Origin: an uncultured Flavobacteriaceae bacterium
Lineage (GTDB): Bacteria; Bacteroidota; Bacteroidia; Flavobacteriales; Flavobacteriaceae
Direction of reading: 5' to 3'
Assembly: GCA_947500525.1 (NCBI GenBank)
Contig: CANMSH010000002.1
Location: 62,001-126,000, forward strand
DNA length: 64,000 bases
Positions 25,989 to 34,980 of the stretch are shown one piece after another; position 1 is the stretch's first letter; every line of letters begins with the position of its first letter. The position numbers were made by a program, and so were the translations under genes. Below the pieces are notes generated by a model. The model was not told where the DNA came from. It saw nothing but the letters and a program-made list of their open reading frames with translations, and did not search any database.

Positions 25989-27323
25989 TTAATTAAAAAC
26001 AGGTTCTTTACTAAAATCAAAACGAACAATACCATCAGCATCTATTTTAGTTAGTATTATTTTATGCAGGGTATTTACTAGTCCAGGATTCCAAGGTGTT
26101 TTAACTTTCACATAATTCTCTGTAAAACCATAAATATATCCTTCCTTGTTCTCACTTTCGAACAATACCGTAAGCTCATTTTTAAGTTGACTTTCATAAA
26201 AAGCTCTTCTTTTCTTTACAGATAAACCACGCAACATTTTACTGCGTTTAGCTCTAACATTTTTTGGTACAACATTGTCAAAAAGGGCGGCTTCAGTATT
26301 TGGACGTTCAGAATATGTAAATACATGCAAATACGAAATGTCTAAGTCGTTCAAATAATTATAAGTTTCTAAAAAAGCTTCATCTGTCTCTCCAGGAAAT
26401 CCAACGATGACGTCAACACCAATACAGGCATTTGGCATATACTCTTTAATCTTAGAAACTCTATCAGTATACGTTGCACTTAGGTAACGACGTTTCATCT
26501 TTTTAAGTAAAGTATCACTTCCACTTTGAAGTGGAATATGAAAATGAGGAACGAAACTTCTTGAGTTTGCTACAAAATTGATGGTTTCATTTTTTAATAA
26601 GTTTGGTTCTATAGAAGATATTCTTAAACGATGAATTCCTTTTACTTCGTCTAAAGCTTGAACAAGTTCAAAAAAAGTATGCTCATGTTTTTTATTGCCA
26701 AACTCTCCTTTACCGTAATCACCAATATTAACCCCAGTTAATACTATTTCTTTTATGCCTTGATCAGAAATTTTTGCCGCATTTTCAAGAACATTTGCTA
26801 ATGTATCACTTCTCGAAATACCTCTAGCTAGTGGAATGGTACAGTAGGTGCATTTATAGTCACAACCGTCTTGAACTTTTAAAAAGGCTCTTGTTCTATC
26901 ACCAATTGAATAAGATCCTACATAAAAATCGGCTTCAGAAATTTCACATGAATGCACTTCTCCAATGTCATTTTTGCTCAGGTCATTCAAATACTGTGTA
27001 ATCTTGAATTTTTCTGTGGCGCCTAAAACTAAATCTACACCATCAACTGCGGCTAATTCTTCAGGTTTCAATTGCGCATAACACCCTACTGCAATTAAAA
27101 AAGCTTCACTATTTAATTTTAAAGCATTTTTTACAATTGTTTTAAAACGTTTATCGGCATTATCAGTAACAGAGCATGTATTTATTACATAAATGTCAGC
27201 TTTTTCGGCAAAGCCAACACGTTCGAAACCTTCTTGCTGAAAATCACGCGCTATAGTAGAAGTTTCTGAAAAATTAAGTTTACAACCTAGAGTGTAAAAA
27301 GCAACTTTTTTTTGTGCATTCAT
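25989..27323 (-). CDS. mtaB: tRNA t6A37 methylthiotransferase (MtaB)
   Basis: A 444-residue radical-SAM enzyme that adds a methylthio group to N6-threonylcarbamoyladenosine-37 of ANN-decoding tRNAs. The N-terminal UPF0004 domain binds an auxiliary cluster through C14, C50 and C81. The radical-SAM cluster is held by C154, C158 and C161 in CDYKCTYC, and a TRAM-like tail follows (about 375-440). The N-terminal KVAFYTLGCKLNFSE fits the MtaB subgroup rather than MiaB or RimO. A TAAATTTG promoter element lies 21 bases upstream. Confidence 0.93.
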   Translation of the reverse strand: MNAQKKVAFYTLGCKLNFSETSTIARDFQQEGFERVGFAEKADIYVINTCSVTDNADKRFKTIVKNALKLNSEAFLIAVGCYAQLKPEELAAVDGVDLVLGATEKFKITQYLNDLSKNDIGEVHSCEISEADFYVGSYSIGDRTRAFLKVQDGCDYKCTYCTIPLARGISRSDTLANVLENAAKISDQGIKEIVLTGVNIGDYGKGEFGNKKHEHTFFELVQALDEVKGIHRLRISSIEPNLLKNETINFVANSRSFVPHFHIPLQSGSDTLLKKMKRRYLSATYTDRVSKIKEYMPNACIGVDVIVGFPGETDEAFLETYNYLNDLDISYLHVFTYSERPNTEAALFDNVVPKNVRAKRSKMLRGLSVKKRRAFYESQLKNELTVLFESENKEGYIYGFTENYVKVKTPWNPGLVNTLHKIILTKIDADGIVRFDFSKEPVFN

Positions 27324-27343
27324 TCATGTACATTTACAGGACA

Positions 27344-27351
27344 CAAATTTA
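27344..27351 (-). promoter_or_regulatory. -7 promoter element for mtaB
   Basis: The minus strand reads TAAATTTG, an exact TAnnTTTG match, ahead of the mtaB start at 27323. It probably drives mtaB, the hydrolase gene, rfbC and the transglycosylase gene. Confidence 0.5.
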
Positions 27352-27375
27352 CAATAATATTATAGTTTAGCCTAA

Positions 27376-27882
27376 ATGCAATTAATTTTTGAAACCTCAG
27401 GGTTCAAAGTAAGAGAACTAACATTACGAGATTTTAAGCCTTTTCATGAAATGCATAGTAATGTTAATGTCATGCAATATGTAAGGGGTAGAGCAATGAC
27501 TTATGAAGAGAATAAAAAAGAACTACCTTCACTTATTGAGAGGTATAAAAATCCTAAAAATGATTTTTGGATATATGCTATTGAGAGAAAAGAAGATGCA
27601 CATTTTGTGGGTACCGTTGCACTTGTAAAAGATGAACAGAATGAAGACGAAATTGGCTATCGATTTTTGGAAAAATATTGGGGTAATGGATACGGATTTG
27701 AAATTGCAGAAGGACTAGTTTCCTATTGTAGAAGCATTGGATTGCCAAAGTTAATTGCCAATGTAGTAGTTAAGAATGAGGCTTCAACTAAAATTATTAA
27801 AAAACTAGGATTTCAATTCGTAGAAAACTTTGTATCGGATGATTTGAAATTACCAGAACGTAAATTTATATTAAACTTATGA
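27376..27882 (+). CDS. GNAT-family N-acetyltransferase (RimJ/RimL type)
   Basis: A 168-residue acetyltransferase. It opens with the LIFETSGFKVRELTLRDF pattern of the RimJ/RimL subgroup. The acetyl-CoA-binding strand-loop is IGYRFLEKYWGNGYGFE, where NGYG stands in for the usual Q/RxxGxG/A. The C-terminal part has the expected NEASTKIIKKLGF. Substrates in this group range from ribosomal protein N-termini to antibiotics, and none is indicated here. The next gene overlaps its stop by four bases. Confidence 0.88.
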   Translation: MQLIFETSGFKVRELTLRDFKPFHEMHSNVNVMQYVRGRAMTYEENKKELPSLIERYKNPKNDFWIYAIERKEDAHFVGTVALVKDEQNEDEIGYRFLEKYWGNGYGFEIAEGLVSYCRSIGLPKLIANVVVKNEASTKIIKKLGFQFVENFVSDDLKLPERKFILNL

Positions 27883-28196
27883 TTGCTAAAACACCTGAGC
27901 CACCGTATTACGCTGTTATTTTTACTACTTTGAGAACGGAAATTGATGAGAACTATGAGGAAACTGCTCATCAAATGGAATTGTTAGCCAAAGAACAAGA
28001 AGGATATTTAGGAATAGAATCAGCAAGGGCGCAAATTGGAATTACAGTTTCATATTGGAAGAATCTTGAAGCAATTAGTAATTGGAAAAATAATCTAGAA
28101 CACACAGTTGCTAGAGAAAAAGGGCGAGCAGTGTGGTATCAACAATATCATTTGAGAATTTGCAAAGTCGAAAGAGCTTATGAGTTTACGAAATAG
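27879..28196 (+). CDS. Antibiotic-biosynthesis-monooxygenase (ABM) domain protein
   Basis: A 105-residue single ABM-domain protein of ferredoxin-like fold. Typical features are the VIFTTLR strand, the ELLAKEQEGYLGIESAR helix-strand, and GITVSYWKNLEAISNWKNNLEH. Despite the family name, most members are small cofactor-free oxidases or of unknown role. It overlaps both neighbours: four bases with the acetyltransferase gene and 17 bases with the peptide-binding protein gene, indicating one transcript. Confidence 0.85.
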   Translation: MIAKTPEPPYYAVIFTTLRTEIDENYEETAHQMELLAKEQEGYLGIESARAQIGITVSYWKNLEAISNWKNNLEHTVAREKGRAVWYQQYHLRICKVERAYEFTK

Positions 28197-29799
28197 ATTA
28201 ATTTATGGCAGTTCAATCTTTTTAAGTATTGTTTTTTTTTCTTGTGAGAAAAAAAGTAATGGTTTAAATGATTCTCAGGTGTTTCGCTATAACGAGCATT
28301 CTAATATTAGCTCCTTAGATCCTGCTTTTGCAAAAAAACAAGCGGATATATGGCCTGTACATCAATTGTTTAATGGTCTCGTACAGTTAGATGATAGTTT
28401 ACAAATTAAGACTGCTATTGCAAAGAGTTGGGAAATTTCGGAAGATGGTAAAATTTATAAATTCAATCTCAGAAAAGATGTTTATTTTCACAAGCATGTG
28501 CTGTTTGGTGAAGATTCAACTCGAACAGTAGTTGCGAGTGATGTGGAATATAGTTTTAATCGTTTGTTAGATCCTAAAGTCGCATCTCCTGGAAATTGGG
28601 TTTTGAAAAACGTAAGCTCATTTAAGGCAATAAATGACAGCATATTTAAGATCAATTTAAAAGAACCTTTCCCGCCTTTCTTAGGGCTGCTGACGATGAA
28701 ATATTGCTCTATTGTTCCTAAAGAAATTGTGTCGTATTATGGCAATAATTTTCGCTCTAATCCAATAGGAACCGGTCCTTTTAAATTTAAATTATGGATA
28801 GAAAACACCAAATTAGTGTTTAGAAAAAATGAACATTATTTTGAAAAAGATAGTGCCGGTGTGCAATTACCATATCTTGAGGCTGTGGCTATTACTTTTT
28901 TACCAGATAAACAAAGTGAATTTTTACAATTGGTTCAAGGGAATATTGATTTTTTATCTGGATTAGATGCTTCTTATAAAGATGACATTTTATCCGTTAA
29001 AGGAAATTTGAACGATCGATATAAAACACAGTTTAATATGATGACGGGTTCATATTTAAATACTGAATATTTAGGACTTAAAATAGATGTTGATAGTAAA
29101 CATCCAATTGCTAACATTTCTTTTCGAAAGGCTTTAAATTATGGATTTGACAGGGAGAAGATGATGTTATATATGCGCAACGGTATTGGTACTCCAGCTG
29201 TTAACGGATTTATCCCAAAAGGATTACCTGGCTTTATTGGATTGAAGGGCTATTCATACCAACCAGAAATTGCAAAAGAATTGGTGAAACAATATATGGA
29301 AGAAACAGGTGATCGTGATCCAACAATTGCAATAGCTACAAATAGTCAATATGTCGATTTATGTGAATATATTCAAAGAGAATTACAAAAAATAGGTATT
29401 ACAGTAGCTATTGATATCATGCCACCTTCAACGTTAAGAAAATCTAAAAAGAATGGGGAATTGCCTATTGCAAGATCGAGTTGGATCGCTGATTTTCCAG
29501 ATGCGGAAAACTATTTATTTTTATTCTACAGTAAAAATTTCGCTCCTAAAGGACCGAATTTTACGCATTTTAATAATAAACGTTATGATGAATTGTATGA
29601 AGAAGCCTTTAAGACAGTCAATGATAACAGCCGTTATAAGATATATCAACAAATGGATAGTATTCTCATAGCCGAAGCTCCTATAATACCTCTGTACTAT
29701 GATGCAGTGGTTCGATTTTCTCAAAAAAATGTAAAAGGATTGGAAATTAACCCAATTAACCTGTTAAAATTAAAAAGGGTTTCTAAAGTGAAACAGTAG
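28180..29799 (+). CDS. Peptide-binding ABC-transporter lipoprotein (SBP family 5)
   Basis: A 539-residue solute-binding protein of the DppA/OppA type. The lipobox is FFSC (Cys near 23), giving a lipid-anchored envelope protein. Family features are SSLDPAFAKKQADIWPVHQLFNGLV near the N-terminus, KIYKFNLRKDVYFH with the YSFNRLLDP segment, and FRKALNYGFDREKM later on. No permease or ATPase gene is adjacent, so it must use a transporter encoded elsewhere or act alone. Its 3' end overlaps the convergent gene on the other strand by 17 bases. Confidence 0.88.
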   Translation: MSLRNRLIYGSSIFLSIVFFSCEKKSNGLNDSQVFRYNEHSNISSLDPAFAKKQADIWPVHQLFNGLVQLDDSLQIKTAIAKSWEISEDGKIYKFNLRKDVYFHKHVLFGEDSTRTVVASDVEYSFNRLLDPKVASPGNWVLKNVSSFKAINDSIFKINLKEPFPPFLGLLTMKYCSIVPKEIVSYYGNNFRSNPIGTGPFKFKLWIENTKLVFRKNEHYFEKDSAGVQLPYLEAVAITFLPDKQSEFLQLVQGNIDFLSGLDASYKDDILSVKGNLNDRYKTQFNMMTGSYLNTEYLGLKIDVDSKHPIANISFRKALNYGFDREKMMLYMRNGIGTPAVNGFIPKGLPGFIGLKGYSYQPEIAKELVKQYMEETGDRDPTIAIATNSQYVDLCEYIQRELQKIGITVAIDIMPPSTLRKSKKNGELPIARSSWIADFPDAENYLFLFYSKNFAPKGPNFTHFNNKRYDELYEEAFKTVNDNSRYKIYQQMDSILIAEAPIIPLYYDAVVRFSQKNVKGLEINPINLLKLKRVSKVKQ

Positions 29800-30802
29800 T
29801 CATTATAGGGTAATGATCAGAATACTGTACATTATAATTTGTATGTGTGTTTACAGTAATATCTTTATCGACGAAAATATAATCAATCCGCAAAGGAAAA
29901 CCATTAAAACTATAGGTTTTACCGAACCCTTTACCAGATTCTAAGAATGTGTCTTTAAAATCAGTTTTAGTATTCTTATAAATCCAAGAATAAGATGTGT
30001 TATTCATATCACCGGTTAGGATAATTTTATATTTACATCCTTTGATATTATCATTAAGTGCATTAATTTGTTTTTCTTGAATTTTAAATGAACTCCGAAG
30101 CCTTTTCAACAATTTTTCTGAGTTAGCATGTCCAAAATATTCCTTGTCAGGAATAATGCCTAGCGAACTGAAACGGAAATTATAAACTCTTAATGTATCA
30201 TTACCCTTTTTAATATCTACATAAATGGCACTTGGACGACCTCTACTAAATTGTATAATACCCTCCTTGACAATTGGATATTTGGAAAAAACAGCGAGGC
30301 TCAGTTTATACTTATTTTGGTATGTTGGATTACTTTGGTACGGATAATTCAAACTAAAATTTTCAAGCTGCTGATACTCCTGAAATGCAATAATATCAGG
30401 ATTCTCGTAATTTACAAATTGATTTATTTTAGAAGGAATATTTTCAGATTTAATCCATTTATACATATTAAACTTCCTAACATTATATGACATTATTGAA
30501 AGCTCATTTTCTAGTAAATCAGATTCTTTACCATTTAACTCGTATAAAGAGGGCATTACAAAGAGGCCTATTATGAGAATAAGAGCATTTAAATATAATT
30601 TTCTTTTAAAGCCAATAAGCAACCATAAAATTAAAAAAAATAGAGTTCCAAATATTAGAACAGGAACGATTAGACTGAGTAAAGAAACAAGACCAAATTT
30701 TTCAGGAGGTAAATAGGGGAGAACAAATGCAAAAAGAAACCCTATTATGAAAATGAGGTTTAAACCAAATAAAACTTTATATAAGAAAGATAATTTTTTC
30801 AT
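29783..30802 (-). CDS. Membrane-anchored endonuclease/exonuclease/phosphatase-fold protein
   Basis: A 339-residue protein with three hydrophobic segments (about 10-30, 38-62 and 70-90) followed by an EEP domain. Its motifs are MSYNVRKFNMYKW, FQEYQQ with the metal-binding Glu, LTGDMNN, and RIDYIFVDKD ending YSDHYPIMTTVSL with the catalytic Asp-His. Such proteins hydrolyse phosphodiesters; the bound substrate may be lipid or nucleic acid. It is the last gene of the long minus-strand run beginning near 38415 and lies 18 bases after rhomboid gene 2. Confidence 0.88.
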   Translation of the reverse strand: MKKLSFLYKVLFGLNLIFIIGFLFAFVLPYLPPEKFGLVSLLSLIVPVLIFGTLFFLILWLLIGFKRKLYLNALILIIGLFVMPSLYELNGKESDLLENELSIMSYNVRKFNMYKWIKSENIPSKINQFVNYENPDIIAFQEYQQLENFSLNYPYQSNPTYQNKYKLSLAVFSKYPIVKEGIIQFSRGRPSAIYVDIKKGNDTLRVYNFRFSSLGIIPDKEYFGHANSEKLLKRLRSSFKIQEKQINALNDNIKGCKYKIILTGDMNNTSYSWIYKNTKTDFKDTFLESGKGFGKTYSFNGFPLRIDYIFVDKDITVNTHTNYNVQYSDHYPIMTTVSL

Positions 30803-30820
30803 GATTTCATATTGGTCTTC

Positions 30821-31675
30821 CTATTTTTTTCTTACAGAAAATAAGAAATCCTTTTCCTCTTTTGAGAGTGTCTCATAACCAGATTTACTTATTTTATCTA
30901 AAATTGCATCTATTTTTCGTTGTTGACTAACTTCATTTGGCTTATTAGATTTAGGGTTCGATTTTTTATAAACCGTTTTTAACGGTTGTTGTTTTTTTGA
31001 TTTGAAGAGACTTGTCAACATAACTCCAATATCATTTCCTTTTTTTAACTGAATAGTATAGATATACCCTATTAAGGCCCCGCCTAGATGTGCGAACTCT
31101 CCACCAGAATTCGGGCCAGGAATCCCCGCGATGAATGCAATTAATAGAAAAACTGTAATGATCCAAAGTTTTAATTTAAATGAACCAAAAAGATACACCT
31201 CATAGTTGGGAACATAAGTCGTAATGCCCACAAGTGTCGAAAAAATAGCCGCAGAGGCTCCTACTAAAATGGCATCTTCATTTCTAAAAGCTGGTAAAAA
31301 ATTGTACGATAGTAAAAATAGTAGACCTCCTACGATAATACCCAGGAAATAATAATTTAAAAAGTGTTTCGCACTAAGAAGATTCAAAAATATTCTACCA
31401 GTGAAGAATAAAACTATTACGTTACCGAGCAAGTGCATGAAACTTCCATGTAAAAACGCATAAGTTATGATAGACCAAGGTCTATAAATTAAATCGTTTA
31501 AGTCATCGGGAAGTGAAAAATAATTTGAGAAAAACGATGCAGGTTCTGAATTAAAAGAGAAGTACAAGGCGTTGTAAATAGCTATGACTGCAAACACTCC
31601 TACATTAGCGAAAATTAGCTTTACAGATATATCGGCTAAATCATACTTCGTTTTTATTTCTGAAAGAAGACTCAT
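30821..31675 (-). CDS. Rhomboid-family intramembrane serine protease 2
   Basis: A 284-residue inner-membrane protease with six predicted membrane helices. The catalytic dyad is S141 in VGASAAIF and H196 in FAHLGGALIGY; the HxxxN of helix 2 reads HLLGN with N85. The L1 loop has RPWSIITYAFLHGSF. After the last helix comes a soluble basic tail (about 215-284) rich in Lys and Pro, then a helical segment resembling the small rhomboid C-terminal domain. It is 6 bases after the TPR membrane protein gene. Both rhomboids in this cluster keep all catalytic residues. Confidence 0.93.
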   Translation of the reverse strand: MSLLSEIKTKYDLADISVKLIFANVGVFAVIAIYNALYFSFNSEPASFFSNYFSLPDDLNDLIYRPWSIITYAFLHGSFMHLLGNVIVLFFTGRIFLNLLSAKHFLNYYFLGIIVGGLLFLLSYNFLPAFRNEDAILVGASAAIFSTLVGITTYVPNYEVYLFGSFKLKLWIITVFLLIAFIAGIPGPNSGGEFAHLGGALIGYIYTIQLKKGNDIGVMLTSLFKSKKQQPLKTVYKKSNPKSNKPNEVSQQRKIDAILDKISKSGYETLSKEEKDFLFSVRKK

Positions 31676-31681
31676 AAATTT

Positions 31682-32908
31682 TTAATTTTTCAACAGGCCA
31701 CTAAACCAGGTATAGATGACCATCATTAAAAGTACAATCAAAATTACAGTATCATTTGATGCAAGTAATATGCCAAACGAACCTATTAATAACATTAGTA
31801 GACTATATGACAGTCCAATAGAATATGATGTTTTATCCTTTAATTGGATGGCATGAGTAAGTGGTAAAATTACAAAAAGTGACGTTAAGGAAAACCTCAG
31901 AAAATAAGTACCTCCAATAGTATAAAATAACGCGATAAATATCAAAGCTAAAGTACTAAATACAATTATTGCGATTCCCGACTGCTTATCCTTTCTATCT
32001 AGTAAATACTTCCCATAATTATTAAAAAGTAATATCCCGTTTGAAATTGGAGTTATGAGCCATGAACCCAGTGCGAATACTAAATATAGAAAAACCAAAA
32101 AAGGTGCAAAATAATAGATACTTGTATCTTTAATGAGCCCATGCAATAAGCGATATATGACGTAGATTCCAATAATAAAAATCCATTGATTTCTCGATGT
32201 TTGATTTTGAATCCAAAAAGCATATTTTAAGAATAATCTATATATTAAATTTTTAGATTTTATTGATTCTACCATTCCGTTACGGGCATAATCATTGTTC
32301 GGATCAATTTTAAGCGCTTCCTTAAAATGTTCATTGGCCGTTTTATGATTGCCTCTTTCTAGGTTGGTCCAACCTGCATTCGCATGAGTGAAATCATCTT
32401 CAGGATTATCGGTTAACGTTAGTTGAATCGTTTCATAAGCGTCATTATCCCGCTTTAGTTTTGTAAGCGCTTTGGTACGCGCGTTTAAACAGATAACATC
32501 TTTTGGGTCTATTGAAAGTCCTTGGTCGGCAAAATTCAATCCATCTTCAAAGTTCTTTTGTTGTATTAATATCAACGCTTTTTGACCAAAGTAATGAGCC
32601 GAATATGGATTTAGCCTAATGGCTTCATTTATATTTTTTAAGGCAGTTTGTTTTTCATTTTTTTCTAAAGATAAAATAGAAAAGAGATAGTGAGCATCTG
32701 GAAAAAGAGGATCAAATTTCAATAAGGATTGTAAATAATTCTCAGAGGCTTTGTAATCATCTATATAAAAATGACACAAGGCTAAAAAATATATAGAATT
32801 CACATCATCGGCATGCTCATTTAAAGCGTGTTTAAATGAACTGATGGCATCAGTATATTTTTTTAGTTCTACAAGCTGTACTCCTCTTATATAATGAGAT
32901 GAGATCAT
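31682..32908 (-). CDS. TPR protein with C-terminal membrane domain
   Basis: A 408-residue protein in two halves. Residues 1-215 hold about six tetratricopeptide repeats (YIRGVQLVELKKYTDAISSFKHAL, then further units at roughly 34-residue spacing). Residues 235-408 hold about six hydrophobic segments, with no motif I recognise. It could act as an inner-membrane docking platform facing the cytosol. Its start overlaps the stop of the AAA ATPase gene by one base, suggesting coupled translation and a shared complex. The upstream ATPase also carries TPRs. Confidence 0.8.
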   Translation of the reverse strand: MISSHYIRGVQLVELKKYTDAISSFKHALNEHADDVNSIYFLALCHFYIDDYKASENYLQSLLKFDPLFPDAHYLFSILSLEKNEKQTALKNINEAIRLNPYSAHYFGQKALILIQQKNFEDGLNFADQGLSIDPKDVICLNARTKALTKLKRDNDAYETIQLTLTDNPEDDFTHANAGWTNLERGNHKTANEHFKEALKIDPNNDYARNGMVESIKSKNLIYRLFLKYAFWIQNQTSRNQWIFIIGIYVIYRLLHGLIKDTSIYYFAPFLVFLYLVFALGSWLITPISNGILLFNNYGKYLLDRKDKQSGIAIIVFSTLALIFIALFYTIGGTYFLRFSLTSLFVILPLTHAIQLKDKTSYSIGLSYSLLMLLIGSFGILLASNDTVILIVLLMMVIYTWFSGLLKN

Positions 32909-34224
32909 TACTTTTTGATATTTAGGTATGTTAAAATATCATCATAAAGACCTGAATCATTAGAGTATAAGGCATAATTTTTAGCTGAAGTAAACCATTC
33001 TTTAGTACTAGGCTTTACTCTTTTAATTGATTTCAGCAAAGATTTCATGGTTAAAGGCTCTAAATTTCCTGTTGTAAAAGACTGTTGAAGTTTGTCTTCA
33101 ATGGCTACATCGATTACAGCTTTTATATCGGCACCAGAAAACGATTTCGATGATTTTCCCAGTGTTTTTTCGTCGACTTTTTCTATCGGTTTATCTTTCA
33201 GAGAAAGTTTAAAAATCTCTTCTCTTGCTTCCTGATCTGGTGGAGGTACAAATATGATTCTATCGAACCTTCCAGGCCTGCGAAAAGCAGGGTCTAAGTG
33301 CCATGGTGTATTCGTAGCACCGAGAACCAATAAACCTTCATTTTCTGAGTTCATTCCGTCTAATTCAGCTAAAAACTGATTAATTACGGTTCTACCGGCC
33401 GTATTACTCATGCTATTTCTATTGGCACCAAGGGCATCAATTTCATCTATAAAAATAACACAGGGTTTGTTTTTTCTAGCTGTCTCAAAAATTTCATGCA
33501 GATTGCTCTCGCTATTTCCCATCCACATATCTAAAATATCATTGATCCCAACACTAATAAAATTAGCGTCAATTTCACCAGCCGTAGCTTTTGCGATATA
33601 CGTTTTTCCACATCCAGGAGGCCCATATAACAGGATGCCACCGCCAATTTTTTTACCATAAGCTTTGTATAACTCTGGATGTAGTAAAGGTTTAATAATT
33701 TTTAGTGAAATTTCATTTTTGACATTGTGCATGCCTCCAACATCATTAAACTTAATACTCGATTTCTGAAGAAATTGTAGAGCATCTTCATCAGTAGCAT
33801 TCTCATCATTCGCACGGGTATTGCTGGTAACTCTTAGTACTTCATCAAACACTTCATTGGTGTAGCCAGCGTTTATTTTTAATATAGAGCTATAAATTTC
33901 TTGAGCTTGTTTACGCTCATTTAATTTCAATAAATTGCTACACTGTAATTCTAGTAATGAAATTTGACCTGGATCTTTTTCTATGAGTTCCTCGAGAACA
34001 ACTAAAGAAGCTGAATATTTCGCTTGTTGGTAGTAGACAGTTGCAAGTGTTTCTTTTGATTTAAAATGATCAGCATCAATTCGTAGTATTTCTAACAATT
34101 GATTTTCGGCATTTTCAAATTCGAAAATTTCAGCATAACATTTGGCTAATCTCAGTTTTAATGTAATGTTCTCTGGCGAATGTTTCAACGCCTCAATTAA
34201 ATCTTTTATTAATTCTTGACTCAT
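32908..34224 (-). CDS. AAA ATPase of CDC48 type with N-terminal TPR domain
   Basis: A 438-residue protein: about three TPR units (10-125), a linker, then one classic AAA module (158-405). Walker A is GPPGCGKT (201-208), Walker B VIFIDE (256-261), and the arginine-finger/SRH region is RRPGRFDR (315-322). The pore loop is MWMGNSESNLHEIF (234-247), resembling the aromatic loop of CDC48 and proteasomal ATPases. It lacks the HExxH protease domain of FtsH. It lies between two rhomboid genes with gaps of 9 bases and a 1-base overlap, so a role in extracting or unfolding membrane proteins is a reasonable inference. Confidence 0.88.
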   Translation of the reverse strand: MSQELIKDLIEALKHSPENITLKLRLAKCYAEIFEFENAENQLLEILRIDADHFKSKETLATVYYQQAKYSASLVVLEELIEKDPGQISLLELQCSNLLKLNERKQAQEIYSSILKINAGYTNEVFDEVLRVTSNTRANDENATDEDALQFLQKSSIKFNDVGGMHNVKNEISLKIIKPLLHPELYKAYGKKIGGGILLYGPPGCGKTYIAKATAGEIDANFISVGINDILDMWMGNSESNLHEIFETARKNKPCVIFIDEIDALGANRNSMSNTAGRTVINQFLAELDGMNSENEGLLVLGATNTPWHLDPAFRRPGRFDRIIFVPPPDQEAREEIFKLSLKDKPIEKVDEKTLGKSSKSFSGADIKAVIDVAIEDKLQQSFTTGNLEPLTMKSLLKSIKRVKPSTKEWFTSAKNYALYSNDSGLYDDILTYLNIKK

Positions 34225-34233
34225 AGTTATATG

Positions 34234-34977
34234 TTAATTCCAACGTTTAAATTGATTTTTCTTCCAAAACCATAAAATGATAAATCCGAATAAAGCTCCC
34301 CCTAAATGTGCAAATCTCCCTATATTATCACCGGGCATTCTAAACACTCCGAAGAAAAAATCTGCCGCCAAAGTTAACAGAATTAAAACTCTCGCTTCGA
34401 TCATAATTGGCAATAATAAAAGGCCTATTTTAGCATGTGGTCGTAGCATAGCAAAGGCGACCATGATACCATAAAGTGCACCCGAGGCGCCAACTGCGGT
34501 TTTATAATATTGTTCTGAGAATTTGTTCAATTCTATTTGAGAAACAGTGACATTAGCTCTCGTTCTGGTTGATCCTGTTTCTAAAAAAGTCTTAATTTCA
34601 TCTACCGTTACACCTGAATTGATGAGTTCATTATAAGTAGGTAAAAATTGCAGATAATCAACTCCTGTTGATACTAATGCCGCGCCAATACCGGCGGAAA
34701 AATAAACAAAAAGGAATTTTTGACGACTCCCTAACAATTCTTCAACTGTCGTACCGAACATCCATAAACCGAACATGTTAGAAGCTATATGACCAAGTGA
34801 CTGAGTACTATGCATAAACATATATGTGACATATTGCCAAGGCTTAAATAGATCATTTGCAGGGAAATGAAACGCAAATAAATCATGGAAAGTGGTTTTG
34901 AAGGTAAAAGAGGCAACATAGAACAATACATTTAGAATGATTAAATGTTTAACAGTATCAGAAATTCGAAACATCAT
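34234..34977 (-). CDS. Rhomboid-family intramembrane serine protease 1
   Basis: A 247-residue rhomboid with the catalytic Ser165 in GASGALYG, His224 in RFAHLGGALFGF and Asn67 in HIASNMFGLW. The WR-like L1 loop reads KPWQYVTYMFMHS. A long soluble insertion (about 105-160) separates the third and fourth membrane helices. It starts three bases after the mutL stop and is followed 9 bases later by the AAA ATPase gene. From memory, rhomboid genes beside mutL are usual in flavobacteria, but the AAA and TPR genes between the two rhomboids are what stands out here. Confidence 0.93.
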   Translation of the reverse strand: MMFRISDTVKHLIILNVLFYVASFTFKTTFHDLFAFHFPANDLFKPWQYVTYMFMHSTQSLGHIASNMFGLWMFGTTVEELLGSRQKFLFVYFSAGIGAALVSTGVDYLQFLPTYNELINSGVTVDEIKTFLETGSTRTRANVTVSQIELNKFSEQYYKTAVGASGALYGIMVAFAMLRPHAKIGLLLLPIMIEARVLILLTLAADFFFGVFRMPGDNIGRFAHLGGALFGFIILWFWKKNQFKRWN

Positions 34978-34980
34978 AAC

